Origin: an uncultured Lachnospiraceae bacterium
Lineage (GTDB): Bacteria > Bacillota > Clostridia > Lachnospirales > Lachnospiraceae
Reading direction: 5' to 3'
Length of the DNA stretch: 64,000 bases
Assembly: GCA_910579865.1 (NCBI GenBank)
Contig: CAJTXA010000001.1
Span: 124,001-188,000, forward strand
Shown: positions 23,085-32,930 of the stretch, piece after piece
Position numbering within the stretch: the stretch's first letter is position 1
Layout of the letters: the number at the start of each line of letters is the position of its first letter
The notes under the pieces: model-generated
Told to the model about the DNA's origin: nothing
The model's input: only the letters and a program-made list of their open reading frames with translations
The model's database searches: none
Made by a program: the position numbers and the translations under genes

Positions 23085-26000
23085 TTTTCCTTCTCCTTTT
23101 CCATCTGCTGCAAAATATCCGCACTATCCATCTCCTGTAATCTTCGATATTCAAATCCCAGACTTTTTTCATCAAATCCACAAATTTCCCGAAATTCACA
23201 ATAATCACATCCGGTTTCTGTCCCTTTTCGATAAGGAGAAATTTGTGTATTCCCATTTAATATTTCTGCTCCCATTCTTCGTATCATATTTCGTACATAA
23301 GTAGAAACTGCCTCAAATTGTCTTGTATTTACTGCTGAAGAATTTTTTGTCAAGCTTCCATCCTTATTATAACTAATTGGAATTACATCCGAATATTTAT
23401 CCATAGAAGAATCCAAAAGTGCAATTACCTCTGAGGCACTGTTTACTAGTCCATTCATTTTCAATTTCGAAAGCAATTCCTTCTCAATCTGTTCTTCTCC
23501 CATTTCTTCTGTTTCTTCAATTACAGGATCTTTAATATTATAATAAAAAATTCCAGCCGGAATTACCATTTTTTCTACTCGTTTTCTTCGTTCTGTCTCC
23601 ATAGCTGCTTCCATATAGACAACCAACTGAATCTGAAGTCCATAGTAGACAGAAGATAAATCAAATTCTGTTACTCCCGATTTATAATCAATTACTTTAA
23701 TATAGACATGTTCTTCATCTTCATAAAGATCCATTCGATCCAATCGTCCTGCAAGCTGTAATTTTTCCTGATCGGAAATTGGAATTGTAAGTGCATCTAA
23801 CTGATCCGCAGGAGAAAAAGAAACCTCATAACTAACTGGTTCAAATTTTCCCTTTTGTAACTGTTTCTTTAAAGCCCAAACCGTTCGATTGACAATTCGT
23901 TCCAAGCGATCAATAAAATATGCATTTCTCGCTGTACTTTGTAATACATGATTGCCATAATCTGCGGAAACTTCCTCTACGCTTTCCTTTACCATTCTCT
24001 GTTGATCTTCTGGTGTTATCATACTCCATTTCATTTCATTTTCTTTTAACTTATTCGAATATCGTTCAATGGATTGATGAAATAGATTTCCCATATCCAC
24101 TGCTGCCATTTCAAATTCCTGCCGTTTTGCTAATCGCAATCCATATGTTAAAAAATGTGCAAATGCACAGGTTGCATAACGTTCTAATCGAGTCACACTA
24201 TTTATTGTTTGTGGTCCATAAAGTGCAGCCGCTGCCAGTTTTCCAATCCCACTTTCCTCATTGTGATAAGAAATCGCTTCAAATAATTGTTCGGTTCGTT
24301 TTTTCCAATCTGGCTGTTTTGTATACCAAGAAGTCAATTCTAAAAAAAGTGGATCGGCTTGTTCTAAAATTGGATTTTGTCCAAATTCCAATAACTTTGA
24401 AATCCAATATTTCAAAGTTCCCTCTGGTGTAGTAACTTGTTTTGTGGAATCCTCTGTTTTCTCTTCATCAATTTGAATCAATGTTGGAAATAACTTCTCT
24501 ATCGTACGTACCAGATAAGAAGGCCGAATTGCTTCTCCTTCCTGTGTAGTTCTACTATAACTTAAATACAAAAGCTCAGAAGGCTTTGTTAGATTCAAAT
24601 AAAGATAAAACTTTTGAATGTAAGCACTTTCCTTTTGAGTAGGAGAAAGTGTTACCTTTTCTTCTTTTAAAAACTGCCTTTCCATCTGTGAAAGCAATCC
24701 GCCTTTTCCACTATTTTTTGGAATAATGCCATCATTTAAACCTAAAAAAAACAAAACCCGAACGCCATTTAAACGAGTTCGCTCCATATCTCCAATTAAA
24801 ATTTGATCAATTGACGGAGGAATTAATCCTACTTTTAACTCTTCAAATCCTGCATCTAAAATACCATTTAATTCCTGTGCTAAAATTTGTTCCTCCCCTA
24901 AAAGCTCTACTACTTTATCAAATAATTCCATTACTAATGGATAAACCTGCTTATACTCCTTTTCTTTTGCCAGATTCCCCTGCTCTCGAAATGTTTTCTC
25001 ATAAGCTTCCATTTTCTCTTGCAAACCAATTTCTTGCAAAAATCCATATAACACTTCCATTTTTTCTTTTACAGTAGCTTTTCTTCGCTTCCAAGTATTA
25101 GCAAGACTTTGAATTGGGAGCAGTACAGCCTCTCGAAGCTGGTTCATTCGTTCTAACTCAAGCGGCTTTTCTTTCTTCATACTCCGTACCCAAAGTTTTT
25201 CCCACTGTCTTTGCCCCCGAATTCCCATAGCCAGACAATAATTTTCCAATAAATCGACATCTTCCCGTGCAATTGAAGTCATATTACTTTTTAAATAGCG
25301 AAATACACTTTCATAAGAAAAATTATCCGCAATCATTTCCAATGTACTACGAATAAATTCCACACAAGGATTTCCCATCATCCCTTTTTTCTGATCGACA
25401 AAATAAGGAATTTGATTCTCTGCAAGAAGTTCTTCTAGACTATCCCGATATCCTTCTAGATCACCTGCAATAATTGCAATATCCCGATAACGATAGTTCT
25501 TTTCTCGAACCAAACGCACAATTTCCCTTGCAACATATCCTGCCTCCTTCATTGGATTTCCTGCTATATGAATTGATATTGCATGTTGTTTCTTTGTATA
25601 AACATCATAAGGATACCGAAATAAATTTCTTTCCAACCAAAAAAGTGCATCTGACTGTTCAAATCGATGATGCCTTTCTTCTGTTAGTACAATATCCTTT
25701 TCCTTTGGAATCTGTCTTTCCTCTGTTAAACGAACTAGATGAGATATCATCTCTTTACTCATATGAAATAATTCTTGTTCTCCCCCTATATGATAAGGAT
25801 TTTCTCTAGAATCAATTGTAACAGTCAATATTACTTTTTTTGAAAGTGATAACAAAAGCCCAATTAACTGATACTGAATTGGTGTAAATCCAGTAAAACC
25901 ATCTATCCAAATACTACTTTTTTTTATTATATTGGATTTTGAAATTACACGGCAAAGTACATCTAATTGTTCTTCTTTTGTAATATAATGCTCTTCCATA

Positions 26001-26506
26001 AACCGTTCAAACTCTTGTATAATTACCTGCATATCACTTAATTTTGCATAAAGCATTGGCTTCTTTTTTGCATATGTCAGCATTTTTTCCTGTTCTTCTT
26101 CTCGAATTCCATATTGATAAAATTCAGATACTACTGACTTTATCTCACTAATCATTCCAGGAGTATGACGTTTTTGTCCATAGAGTTTTAATTCCTCTCT
26201 CTTATTCTCTAGCACTTTACGAAGTAATAAATTTTTTCCTGTATCATCTAAAACAGGGAGTTGTGTTGCACCAACTTCTGCCAAAATCCGATAAGAAAAC
26301 CGCCCAAAACTTACAATATCAATATTCATTACACCATGTCTTGGATGAAGTGCAACAATATCCTTTTGTGTCTGCATGGAGAATTGCTCTGGTACAAGCA
26401 AAATAAAATTTTTTTCTGGATACATGATCGATTCTTGAATTAATTTTTCATACAAATATCTGGATTTTCCAGAACCAGAACCTCCTAAAATCAGTTGTAA
26501 TGACAT
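23075..26506 (-). CDS. addB: ATP-dependent helicase/nuclease subunit B
   Basis: Partner of AddA; inactive as a helicase but with ATP-binding site GGSGSGKSRYL at residues 8-18 and a C-terminal nuclease (VIDYKSG near 965). The four [4Fe-4S] Cys are present: one in YATCAFAHFL near 790 and three in CDYCEFREIC near 1113. Length 1143 aa is typical. AAGGAGG lies 6 bases before the ATG. An extended -10 element at 26598-26606 probably starts the operon. Confidence 0.96.
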   Translation of the reverse strand: MSLQLILGGSGSGKSRYLYEKLIQESIMYPEKNFILLVPEQFSMQTQKDIVALHPRHGVMNIDIVSFGRFSYRILAEVGATQLPVLDDTGKNLLLRKVLENKREELKLYGQKRHTPGMISEIKSVVSEFYQYGIREEEQEKMLTYAKKKPMLYAKLSDMQVIIQEFERFMEEHYITKEEQLDVLCRVISKSNIIKKSSIWIDGFTGFTPIQYQLIGLLLSLSKKVILTVTIDSRENPYHIGGEQELFHMSKEMISHLVRLTEERQIPKEKDIVLTEERHHRFEQSDALFWLERNLFRYPYDVYTKKQHAISIHIAGNPMKEAGYVAREIVRLVREKNYRYRDIAIIAGDLEGYRDSLEELLAENQIPYFVDQKKGMMGNPCVEFIRSTLEMIADNFSYESVFRYLKSNMTSIAREDVDLLENYCLAMGIRGQRQWEKLWVRSMKKEKPLELERMNQLREAVLLPIQSLANTWKRRKATVKEKMEVLYGFLQEIGLQEKMEAYEKTFREQGNLAKEKEYKQVYPLVMELFDKVVELLGEEQILAQELNGILDAGFEELKVGLIPPSIDQILIGDMERTRLNGVRVLFFLGLNDGIIPKNSGKGGLLSQMERQFLKEEKVTLSPTQKESAYIQKFYLYLNLTKPSELLYLSYSRTTQEGEAIRPSYLVRTIEKLFPTLIQIDEEKTEDSTKQVTTPEGTLKYWISKLLEFGQNPILEQADPLFLELTSWYTKQPDWKKRTEQLFEAISYHNEESGIGKLAAAALYGPQTINSVTRLERYATCAFAHFLTYGLRLAKRQEFEMAAVDMGNLFHQSIERYSNKLKENEMKWSMITPEDQQRMVKESVEEVSADYGNHVLQSTARNAYFIDRLERIVNRTVWALKKQLQKGKFEPVSYEVSFSPADQLDALTIPISDQEKLQLAGRLDRMDLYEDEEHVYIKVIDYKSGVTEFDLSSVYYGLQIQLVVYMEAAMETERRKRVEKMVIPAGIFYYNIKDPVIEETEEMGEEQIEKELLSKLKMNGLVNSASEVIALLDSSMDKYSDVIPISYNKDGSLTKNSSAVNTRQFEAVSTYVRNMIRRMGAEILNGNTQISPYRKGTETGCDYCEFREICGFDEKSLGFEYRRLQEMDSADILQQMEKEKEKWE

Positions 26507-26597
26507 GAATTTCCTCCTTTATCTATTAAAAATCATGGTTTTATTTTTTCTATTCCAGACGTTAAATTTTGATCTGACACATCTCTTAATTTTCTTT

Positions 26598-26606
26598 ATT
26601 ATACCA
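26598..26606 (-). promoter_or_regulatory. Extended -10 element upstream of addB
   Basis: TGGTATAAT on the minus strand, 92 bases before the addB start, without a clear -35. Confidence 0.38.
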
Positions 26607-26709
26607 TATTTCTCTAAAAGATACCACCCTCAATCCGAACAAACTTTCGCCCCTTTACCAGTCATATTTTCCTTTCTTCTTACATACCTTGTAACAAAAC
26701 TCAGTTTTT

Positions 26710-26743
26710 GTGTACTGGCCGACGCATAAATCAGGCAGTACAC
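26710..26743. repeat. 8-base perfect inverted repeat in leader of FMN_bind-like gene
   Basis: GTGTACTG (26710-26717) and CAGTACAC (26736-26743) with an 18-base spacer, 30 bases before the start codon. It could be an operator or an RNA hairpin; no T-run follows. Confidence 0.4.
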
Positions 26744-26772
26744 CTATCTTATCTGCAAAGGGGATCTCAAAT

Positions 26773-27240
26773 ATGAGTGCGAAAACCAAAATTGTTGTAT
26801 TACATATGAGGGAAGTTATTTATACTGCTATCTTTGTAGCCCTCGGTATCTTCCTTGTCCTGCTCTTTATCTATATGTTTCTGCCTGATGATGCTTCTGA
26901 TAAGCAAATCCTTTCAGAAACTGCCCCTACCTTCCTAGCTGGTGTCTATACCGCCTCGATTGACACAGGGAATCAGGCTATGCAGATTGAAGTCATTGTA
27001 GATAAAGATCATATCAACTCCATTCGCTTAATCAATCTAGACGAAACAGCAAATGTAAGCAATCCTCTTATGGAAACCACACTAGATAATCTATCCACAC
27101 AAATACTAAATAACCAATCCTTAACAGGCGTTACCTGTCCTGACGAAAGCCGCTATACGGCTCAAACTCTCTATGATGCAATTAACCGAGCAGTAAAAAA
27201 GGCAACACCTGTTTCTGGAAATGAAATTACAATCAAATAA
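26773..27240 (+). CDS. Membrane-anchored FMN_bind-like protein
   Basis: 155 aa with one N-terminal TM helix (residues about 15-36, IYTAIFVALGIFLVLLFIYM) and an extracytoplasmic domain starting FLAGVYTASID. Strand pattern MQIEVIVDKDHINSIRLINLDET and the C-terminal YTAQTLYDAINRAVKKA resemble the FMN_bind domain of RnfG/NqrC. The flavinylated Thr motif (SGAT[ST]) is not present, so covalent FMN attachment is unlikely. The start at 26773 is chosen because AAAGGGG lies about 9 bases upstream. Stands alone on the plus strand; function unknown. Confidence 0.65.
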   Translation: MSAKTKIVVLHMREVIYTAIFVALGIFLVLLFIYMFLPDDASDKQILSETAPTFLAGVYTASIDTGNQAMQIEVIVDKDHINSIRLINLDETANVSNPLMETTLDNLSTQILNNQSLTGVTCPDESRYTAQTLYDAINRAVKKATPVSGNEITIK

Positions 27241-27253
27241 ACTCCATTGAAAA

Positions 27254-27282
27254 GGGAGAGTATTCTTATAGAACTCTCTCCC
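27254..27282. terminator. Inverted repeat between convergent genes
   Basis: GGGAGAG/CTCTCCC stem with a 15-base loop between the FMN_bind-like gene and the ABC exporter gene. No T-run; it may slow transcription from both sides. Confidence 0.4.
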
Positions 27283-29027
27283 TAATCAATATCCTGATAC
27301 CATCTTGCCTGTTCTTTCCAAATCTGATAAAAATATCCCTTTTGTTCTATTAGTTGTGTAAAATTTCCTGTTTCGATCAAACTTCCTTGGTGCAGTACAA
27401 GAATCCTATCTGCACTCTGAACAGCTCCAAGCCGATGTGTTACTAAAACAACTGTTTGCTTTTGTGCAAGTTCTTTTAACTTTTTATAAATTTCCCTTTC
27501 TTCGAATGGATCAATCGATGCAGTTGGCTCATCTAAAAATAAAATTGGCCGTTTTCGATAATAACTTCTTCCTAATGCTAACCGCTGCCATTGACCACCT
27601 GAAAAATCAATCCCCCCAAATTCTTTTCCTAATAACGTGTCTATCGGATATTTTGAAAGAGAAAGACCTGCCCAAACAAATGACTCTTTTATTTTTTCCC
27701 GATCGATTGGCTTTTTTGTGTCCCCTAGGTAAATATTTTGCTCCACAGTTAATTGATAACGGCCATATTCTTGATAGACCGCACTTATCAAATTAAAAAT
27801 ACTATCTTCTTGTAATTGTTCTCGTGAAATACCACCTAACTCCATTTTTCCTTCTGTGGGTAAAAGAAAACCAGATAAAAGCTTTGCCAATGTTGTTTTT
27901 CCAGCACCATTTTCCCCTACAATCGCAATCGTTTCTCCTTTTTTTATAGAAAAAGAAATATTTTTTAATGCCCTCTCCTTTGTATGCTGATATTGATAGG
28001 ATACATTTTGTAATCGAGCAATTTCTTCTTTATTTTCCATCTGTTTTGTACCATCTTGAATGGTTAAATCCATAAAGGTAAAAAAGGAAGCTGCCATTGT
28101 ACTTGTCTGCAAAATCTCACCTGCATACTGGCAAATCTGTGTAAAAGCATCTGTTAAAATAGAAAAACTGGTTAATAAAACGGAAAATGCACCTATTGTA
28201 ATTCTTTTTGTTGTCACCAGCCAAATCATAATAACAATTGCTATTCCATGAAATAAGGCTTTTATTCCTGCAAAACCAAGCCGATTTCGTCCCACTTTCC
28301 AAATATAGTTCTGTTCTTTCTCTGTAATTTCCTTACATGCTGCTTGATATTTCTCCGCTATATAGTGGCTCGCTCCATAGTGGGCAATCTCTTTTTTTCT
28401 ATTTGCTGTAGATAAAAGCTCAAAGGCATACTTTTTTCTTCGTACTGCCTGTATGCTATCCTGCATAAGATTTGACTGCAATTTTGCTCCTTGTACCTTT
28501 TCGATTATCACTGGAATACTAATTAGTCCTACAAAAAGGATTAGCAGTGGATGAAGAGTAGCCAGATAACCACTGACTGACAGCATATTTCCTATCAGAA
28601 GAAACGATAATATTGCTAAATTTGTAGTAAACACAAGAAACATAGAAGCTTGTTTTGCATTTTGCACAGTTTGATAATAAACAGCATTGTCATAATATTC
28701 AAAAGAAATCTGTGCACTTTTTTTATGTATCAGATTGTCTAACCCAATTAGCACATATTGAAAATAACCAAATTCCATATATTGACTAGCAATAAAATAA
28801 AATAATTTCCATATCAGATAAGTTCCAATTAAACATAAAACTGGCTTTCTATAATAAAAGAAAGAACGTTCTGGTTGCAAATGGGAGGCTTGATCGATGA
28901 TTTGTTGTTGAAAAAAACACATGACTGTTGGTAAAATTGCACCTGGCAGAGAAAGCAAAATATAGATTAGCATACGAAAAGGTGCAATTGGAATTACTAC
29001 CTTTAAAGTTCTTTTTATTTGTTTCAT
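27282..29027 (-). CDS. ABC exporter half-transporter (second subunit)
   Basis: 581 aa: about five to six TM helices in residues 15-300, then an ATPase domain with Walker A GENGAGKTT near 370, signature FSGGQ near 475, Walker B LFLDEPTASIDP and H-loop THRLG. The architecture matches heterodimeric peptide or lipid exporters. It overlaps the upstream half-transporter gene by 4 bases, so the two make one heterodimer. No substrate peptide, lanthionine or immunity gene is adjacent, so the exported substrate is unknown. Confidence 0.88.
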   Translation of the reverse strand: MKQIKRTLKVVIPIAPFRMLIYILLSLPGAILPTVMCFFQQQIIDQASHLQPERSFFYYRKPVLCLIGTYLIWKLFYFIASQYMEFGYFQYVLIGLDNLIHKKSAQISFEYYDNAVYYQTVQNAKQASMFLVFTTNLAILSFLLIGNMLSVSGYLATLHPLLILFVGLISIPVIIEKVQGAKLQSNLMQDSIQAVRRKKYAFELLSTANRKKEIAHYGASHYIAEKYQAACKEITEKEQNYIWKVGRNRLGFAGIKALFHGIAIVIMIWLVTTKRITIGAFSVLLTSFSILTDAFTQICQYAGEILQTSTMAASFFTFMDLTIQDGTKQMENKEEIARLQNVSYQYQHTKERALKNISFSIKKGETIAIVGENGAGKTTLAKLLSGFLLPTEGKMELGGISREQLQEDSIFNLISAVYQEYGRYQLTVEQNIYLGDTKKPIDREKIKESFVWAGLSLSKYPIDTLLGKEFGGIDFSGGQWQRLALGRSYYRKRPILFLDEPTASIDPFEEREIYKKLKELAQKQTVVLVTHRLGAVQSADRILVLHQGSLIETGNFTQLIEQKGYFYQIWKEQARWYQDID

Positions 29028-30772
29028 TCATACATTCCTTTCTGCGCTTGGAACATCTGGCGATAGAGTCCATCTGCTTTTTGCATTAACTGTGTATGAC
29101 TTCCTTGTTCTACTAATTTTCCATTTTCTAAAACATAAATTTCATCTGCACAAACGGCTGCACCTAGACGATGTGTCACAAAAATATTAGCACACTGTTT
29201 GGAACGTTTCTGTAAAAAATTAGTATAAAGACGAGATTCTGCCAGAGGGTCCATTGCAGCTGTTGGTTCATCCCAAATATAAATATTTGCTTTTCGATAG
29301 AGCATACGGGCAATCGAAAGGCGCTGCCACTGTCCACCAGAAAGTTCTACACCATTTTCCTCTAAGGTTCCTAACTGCGTATTATAGGCATAAGGATAAG
29401 ATGAAATCCAACTATCCAATTCTGCTTCTTTTGCTGCCTGCTGCATTTTCTCTGTTATAGCTGTTTGCTCCTTTAAATTCGAAAGAAAAATATTCTCTTT
29501 TATCGTATAAGTATAGTGATTAAAATCTTGAAAAACTGCTGAAAAAAGGCTCTGCCGTTCTGCAAATGTAAGCTCTTTTATATCCTTATTATCTATTGTA
29601 ATTGTACCACTTTCTGGCTGATAAAATCCCATTAAAAGTTTGATAAATGTGGTCTTTCCACAGCCATTTTCTCCAACCAAAGCATAATTCTTTCCAACCT
29701 GAAAGATAAAATTTAATCCGTTTAAAATCGGTTTTTCCTGTCCAGGATAGCGAAATACAATGTTTTCTCCCTTTATAATATGAAATGTAATTTCTTTTTT
29801 TTCAATATAATCTTGCTCTGGTAGTGCATAAAACTGAATAAAATCTGCAAAACATGCTCGATATTCCTGATATGCAGGCCAATATTTGCTTCCAACTGCT
29901 ACAAAAAAAGCACCCAATTTTGTCAGTGCTGGAATCATTGCAATATAAAGTCCAATTTCCATTTCTCCTTTATATAATGGAATTAAAAAAAGTAAATAAG
30001 CTGATGCTGAAAAAAGATAAGTAATTGCATCATAAACCCATAAAATTATATGATAAACTCCAATACTGATTAACATTTGTTTACTAGATTGTATCGTTTC
30101 TTCTTTATAAAGTTTTTGAATATAATGAGTATAGCCAAATAATTTTTTCTCCTGTGCTAGGTTTCTTTCAAACAAAATACTAGATAAATAATCTCCTCTT
30201 CTACCTATCTCCTGTCTTGTTTGATATAATGCTATTTTCATTTTCCCAGTCAAGCGAAATACAATTACCATTAATCCAAATAACAATAAAATCACCAAAA
30301 AAAAGAAAGGAACATGATGAAAAAGCAGCGAAAAAATACCTGACATTCCCACTATGCCTCCTATAATTTGTAAAATTGAAAAAAAACCATTTGCATAACG
30401 TTTTTCTGGTTTCTCTTTTAATCGTGCGATACATGATTGATTCTCTACATCTTCTAATGCTGCCACTGAAATTTTTGCCATTTTTTCTATTATACTATCC
30501 TCTAAATGAATACGTATTTGCAGACTAAGCTTTTGCTTTAAATAGTCAAGCAACGGATTTTGCAAATAATAAAATGCATAAATTCCAGATAGTATAATAG
30601 CAAAAAAAATTAACCATTTCCATTGAAAATCAGAAAGTCCATCAATAAAACGTTCTATTACAATCACTTCTATTACCGTTAAAATTGCTTGTATAATTAC
30701 CAATAAGGCTGCTATCCATGCTATGTATGACTTTTTTGCGATAAAACTCCAGAGTGTTTCTGCCTTGCACAT
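29024..30772 (-). CDS. ABC exporter half-transporter (first subunit)
   Basis: 582 aa half-transporter with an N-terminal TM domain (helices around residues 15-35, 50-70, 130-175 and 240-290) and an ATPase. Walker A is GENGCGKTT near 370, signature ELSGGQWQRLS near 480, Walker B IYIWDEPTAAMDP and H-loop THRLGA. Both subunits keep the catalytic Glu, unlike many heterodimers with one degenerate site. AGGAG lies 8 bases before the ATG. First gene of a two-gene operon. Confidence 0.88.
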   Translation of the reverse strand: MCKAETLWSFIAKKSYIAWIAALLVIIQAILTVIEVIVIERFIDGLSDFQWKWLIFFAIILSGIYAFYYLQNPLLDYLKQKLSLQIRIHLEDSIIEKMAKISVAALEDVENQSCIARLKEKPEKRYANGFFSILQIIGGIVGMSGIFSLLFHHVPFFFLVILLLFGLMVIVFRLTGKMKIALYQTRQEIGRRGDYLSSILFERNLAQEKKLFGYTHYIQKLYKEETIQSSKQMLISIGVYHIILWVYDAITYLFSASAYLLFLIPLYKGEMEIGLYIAMIPALTKLGAFFVAVGSKYWPAYQEYRACFADFIQFYALPEQDYIEKKEITFHIIKGENIVFRYPGQEKPILNGLNFIFQVGKNYALVGENGCGKTTFIKLLMGFYQPESGTITIDNKDIKELTFAERQSLFSAVFQDFNHYTYTIKENIFLSNLKEQTAITEKMQQAAKEAELDSWISSYPYAYNTQLGTLEENGVELSGGQWQRLSIARMLYRKANIYIWDEPTAAMDPLAESRLYTNFLQKRSKQCANIFVTHRLGAAVCADEIYVLENGKLVEQGSHTQLMQKADGLYRQMFQAQKGMYE

Positions 30773-30889
30773 TTTTATTCTCCTACTAATAAATTACAAT
30801 TTATTTTAATTTCCTTTAGGATACCATTCAATTTTATCATTATAGTTTATAACCATAATGATAAAATCAAATTTGATATTTCTATTTTT

Positions 30890-32806
30890 TCATTCGATTC
30901 TTTCTAATTCTTCCATCCAAATCCGCACACAGGCATCACTTGGCATCCGAAGATCCCCTCGAGGAGATACCGCTACAGAACCTACCTTTGGTCCATCTGG
31001 TAAACAAGAACGCTTAAATTGTTGTGTAAAAAACCTATGATAAAATGTTTTTAACCATTTTAAAATTGTTTCCTTTGAATAAACTCCTTCAAATGCCTTT
31101 TGTGCCAAATCATATACCTTTTTAGGGGTATAGCCAAAGCGAAGAATATAATATAAATAAAAATCGTGCAACTCATAAGGTCCTACAATATCCTCTGTTT
31201 TTTGTGCAATCTTTCCATCTTCTGGTGGAAGTAATTCTGGACTAACTGGTGTATCTAATACATCAAATAATACTTGAGAAAGTTTCTCATCCTGACAAGT
31301 ATCTGCATAATATCGTACCAAATGCCGAACTAATGTCTTAGGAACAGAAGCATTTACTCCATACATTGACATATGGTCTCCATTATAGGTTGCCCAGCCA
31401 AGTGCCAGCTCTGAGAGATCTCCTGTACCTATTACCATTCCATTTTTCTTATTTGCAAAGTCCATTAATACCTGTGTTCGTTCTCTAGCCTGTGCATTTT
31501 CATAAGTAACATCATGCAGCTCAAGATTTTGTCCAATATCTTGAAAATGATATAGTACTGCTTTACGAATATCTACCTCAACAAATTCTGCTCCCAATTT
31601 TTCTATTAAAAGAACTGCATTTTGATAGGTTCGATCTGTAGTTCCAAAACAAGGCATCGTAATTGCTGTGATTTGCTCTCTTTTCAAACCAAGTAAGTCA
31701 AATGCTCTTGCTGTCACCAAAAGCGCCAATGTAGAATCCAATCCGCCTGAAATACCAATTACAGCAGACTGACAATGGGCATGTTCTAGGCGTTTCTTTA
31801 ACCCCATTGCTTGAATCGACAAAATCTCTTCACACCGTTTATCTCGATCTTCTTTCTTACTTGGAACAAATGGCATTGGATCAATAAAGTGATAAAAACC
31901 TTTTGTTGCTTCTGTTTTTTGGATTGAAAAAAATATGGTCTGATACTCAGATTCGGTTATTCCAAATGTTTTCATTCTTCTTCTTTCACTGTGTATCCGA
32001 TCCAAATCTAGATCTGCTACTATGGTTTGATTTTGAAAACGTACTGCTTCTGCTAACATTGTTCCATTTTCTGCAATTAAATTATGCGCTGCAAACACCA
32101 AATCAGTACTAGATTCTCCTTCTCCGGCATCGGCATAAAGATAGCCGCAGATCAGTCTTCCTGACTGGCTCTCTACTAACTGCCTGCGGTAAATATCCTT
32201 TCCTGTTGTTTCATCACTTGCAGAAAGATTGATTATTACTGTAGCACCTGCTAATGCATGATGCGTACTTGGCGGACATGGAACCCAAAGATCTTCACAA
32301 ATTTCTGCTGCCAATGTAAATCCTTTGATTGTTTCACACTGAAATAAGAGATTCGTTCCCATCCAGACCCGTTCTTTGCCAAATTCAATTTCTACAGGTT
32401 TTTCCATTCCCTCTTTAAAATGTCTTGCTTCATAAAATTCAGAATAATTAGGGATATTTCGTTTTGGTACAAGTCCTAGTACTTTTCCATCAAATAAAAT
32501 TGCTGCCAGATTATAAAGACTTCCATTCCATTCCATTGGAAATCCAACTGCTACTACAATATCCTTATTCTTTGTATAATCACGCAGCCAAAGTATTTGT
32601 TCCTTCGCAGAATCTAACAAACGACTTTGCAAAAATAAATCGCCACAAGTATAGCCTGTTATTCCTAACTCTGGCAGTACCAAAAGTTTTACTTGATTTT
32701 CTACTGCCTGATCAATTGCTTTTTTTGTCTGTTCTCCATTATAAATACAATCCGCTACTTTTACTTTAGGTGTTGCTGCTGATACACGTAAAAATCCCTC
32801 TCCCAT
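30890..32806 (-). CDS. nadE: Glutamine-dependent NAD+ synthetase
   Basis: Final step of NAD synthesis: amidates deamido-NAD using glutamine. The N-terminal nitrilase-fold glutaminase (residues 1-270) has Glu46 (LPELGITGY), Lys in the EARHFKEG region and catalytic Cys in AEICEDLW. The C-terminal synthetase has the PP-loop ISGGLDST near 355 and DLSELALGW. The 638 aa two-domain form is standard. AAGGAGG lies 3-9 bases before the ATG. Single gene. Confidence 0.96.
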   Translation of the reverse strand: MGEGFLRVSAATPKVKVADCIYNGEQTKKAIDQAVENQVKLLVLPELGITGYTCGDLFLQSRLLDSAKEQILWLRDYTKNKDIVVAVGFPMEWNGSLYNLAAILFDGKVLGLVPKRNIPNYSEFYEARHFKEGMEKPVEIEFGKERVWMGTNLLFQCETIKGFTLAAEICEDLWVPCPPSTHHALAGATVIINLSASDETTGKDIYRRQLVESQSGRLICGYLYADAGEGESSTDLVFAAHNLIAENGTMLAEAVRFQNQTIVADLDLDRIHSERRRMKTFGITESEYQTIFFSIQKTEATKGFYHFIDPMPFVPSKKEDRDKRCEEILSIQAMGLKKRLEHAHCQSAVIGISGGLDSTLALLVTARAFDLLGLKREQITAITMPCFGTTDRTYQNAVLLIEKLGAEFVEVDIRKAVLYHFQDIGQNLELHDVTYENAQARERTQVLMDFANKKNGMVIGTGDLSELALGWATYNGDHMSMYGVNASVPKTLVRHLVRYYADTCQDEKLSQVLFDVLDTPVSPELLPPEDGKIAQKTEDIVGPYELHDFYLYYILRFGYTPKKVYDLAQKAFEGVYSKETILKWLKTFYHRFFTQQFKRSCLPDGPKVGSVAVSPRGDLRMPSDACVRIWMEELERIE

Positions 32807-32930
32807 CTCTTCCTCCTTATTAGCCTATCCTAATTGGTATTTTTATTTTAAATTATTTTATCCAAAATATAAGTAAAACTTCCCTTCCCTACTTTAATAA
32901 AATAAATTTTTCCACTTTTTTATTAAAATT

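Noticed and set aside
26505..26729. Hydrophobic 74-codon plus-strand frame after addB
   Set aside because: Starts inside the addB ribosome site region with no own site; hydrophobicity is typical of AT-rich antisense or intergenic frames.
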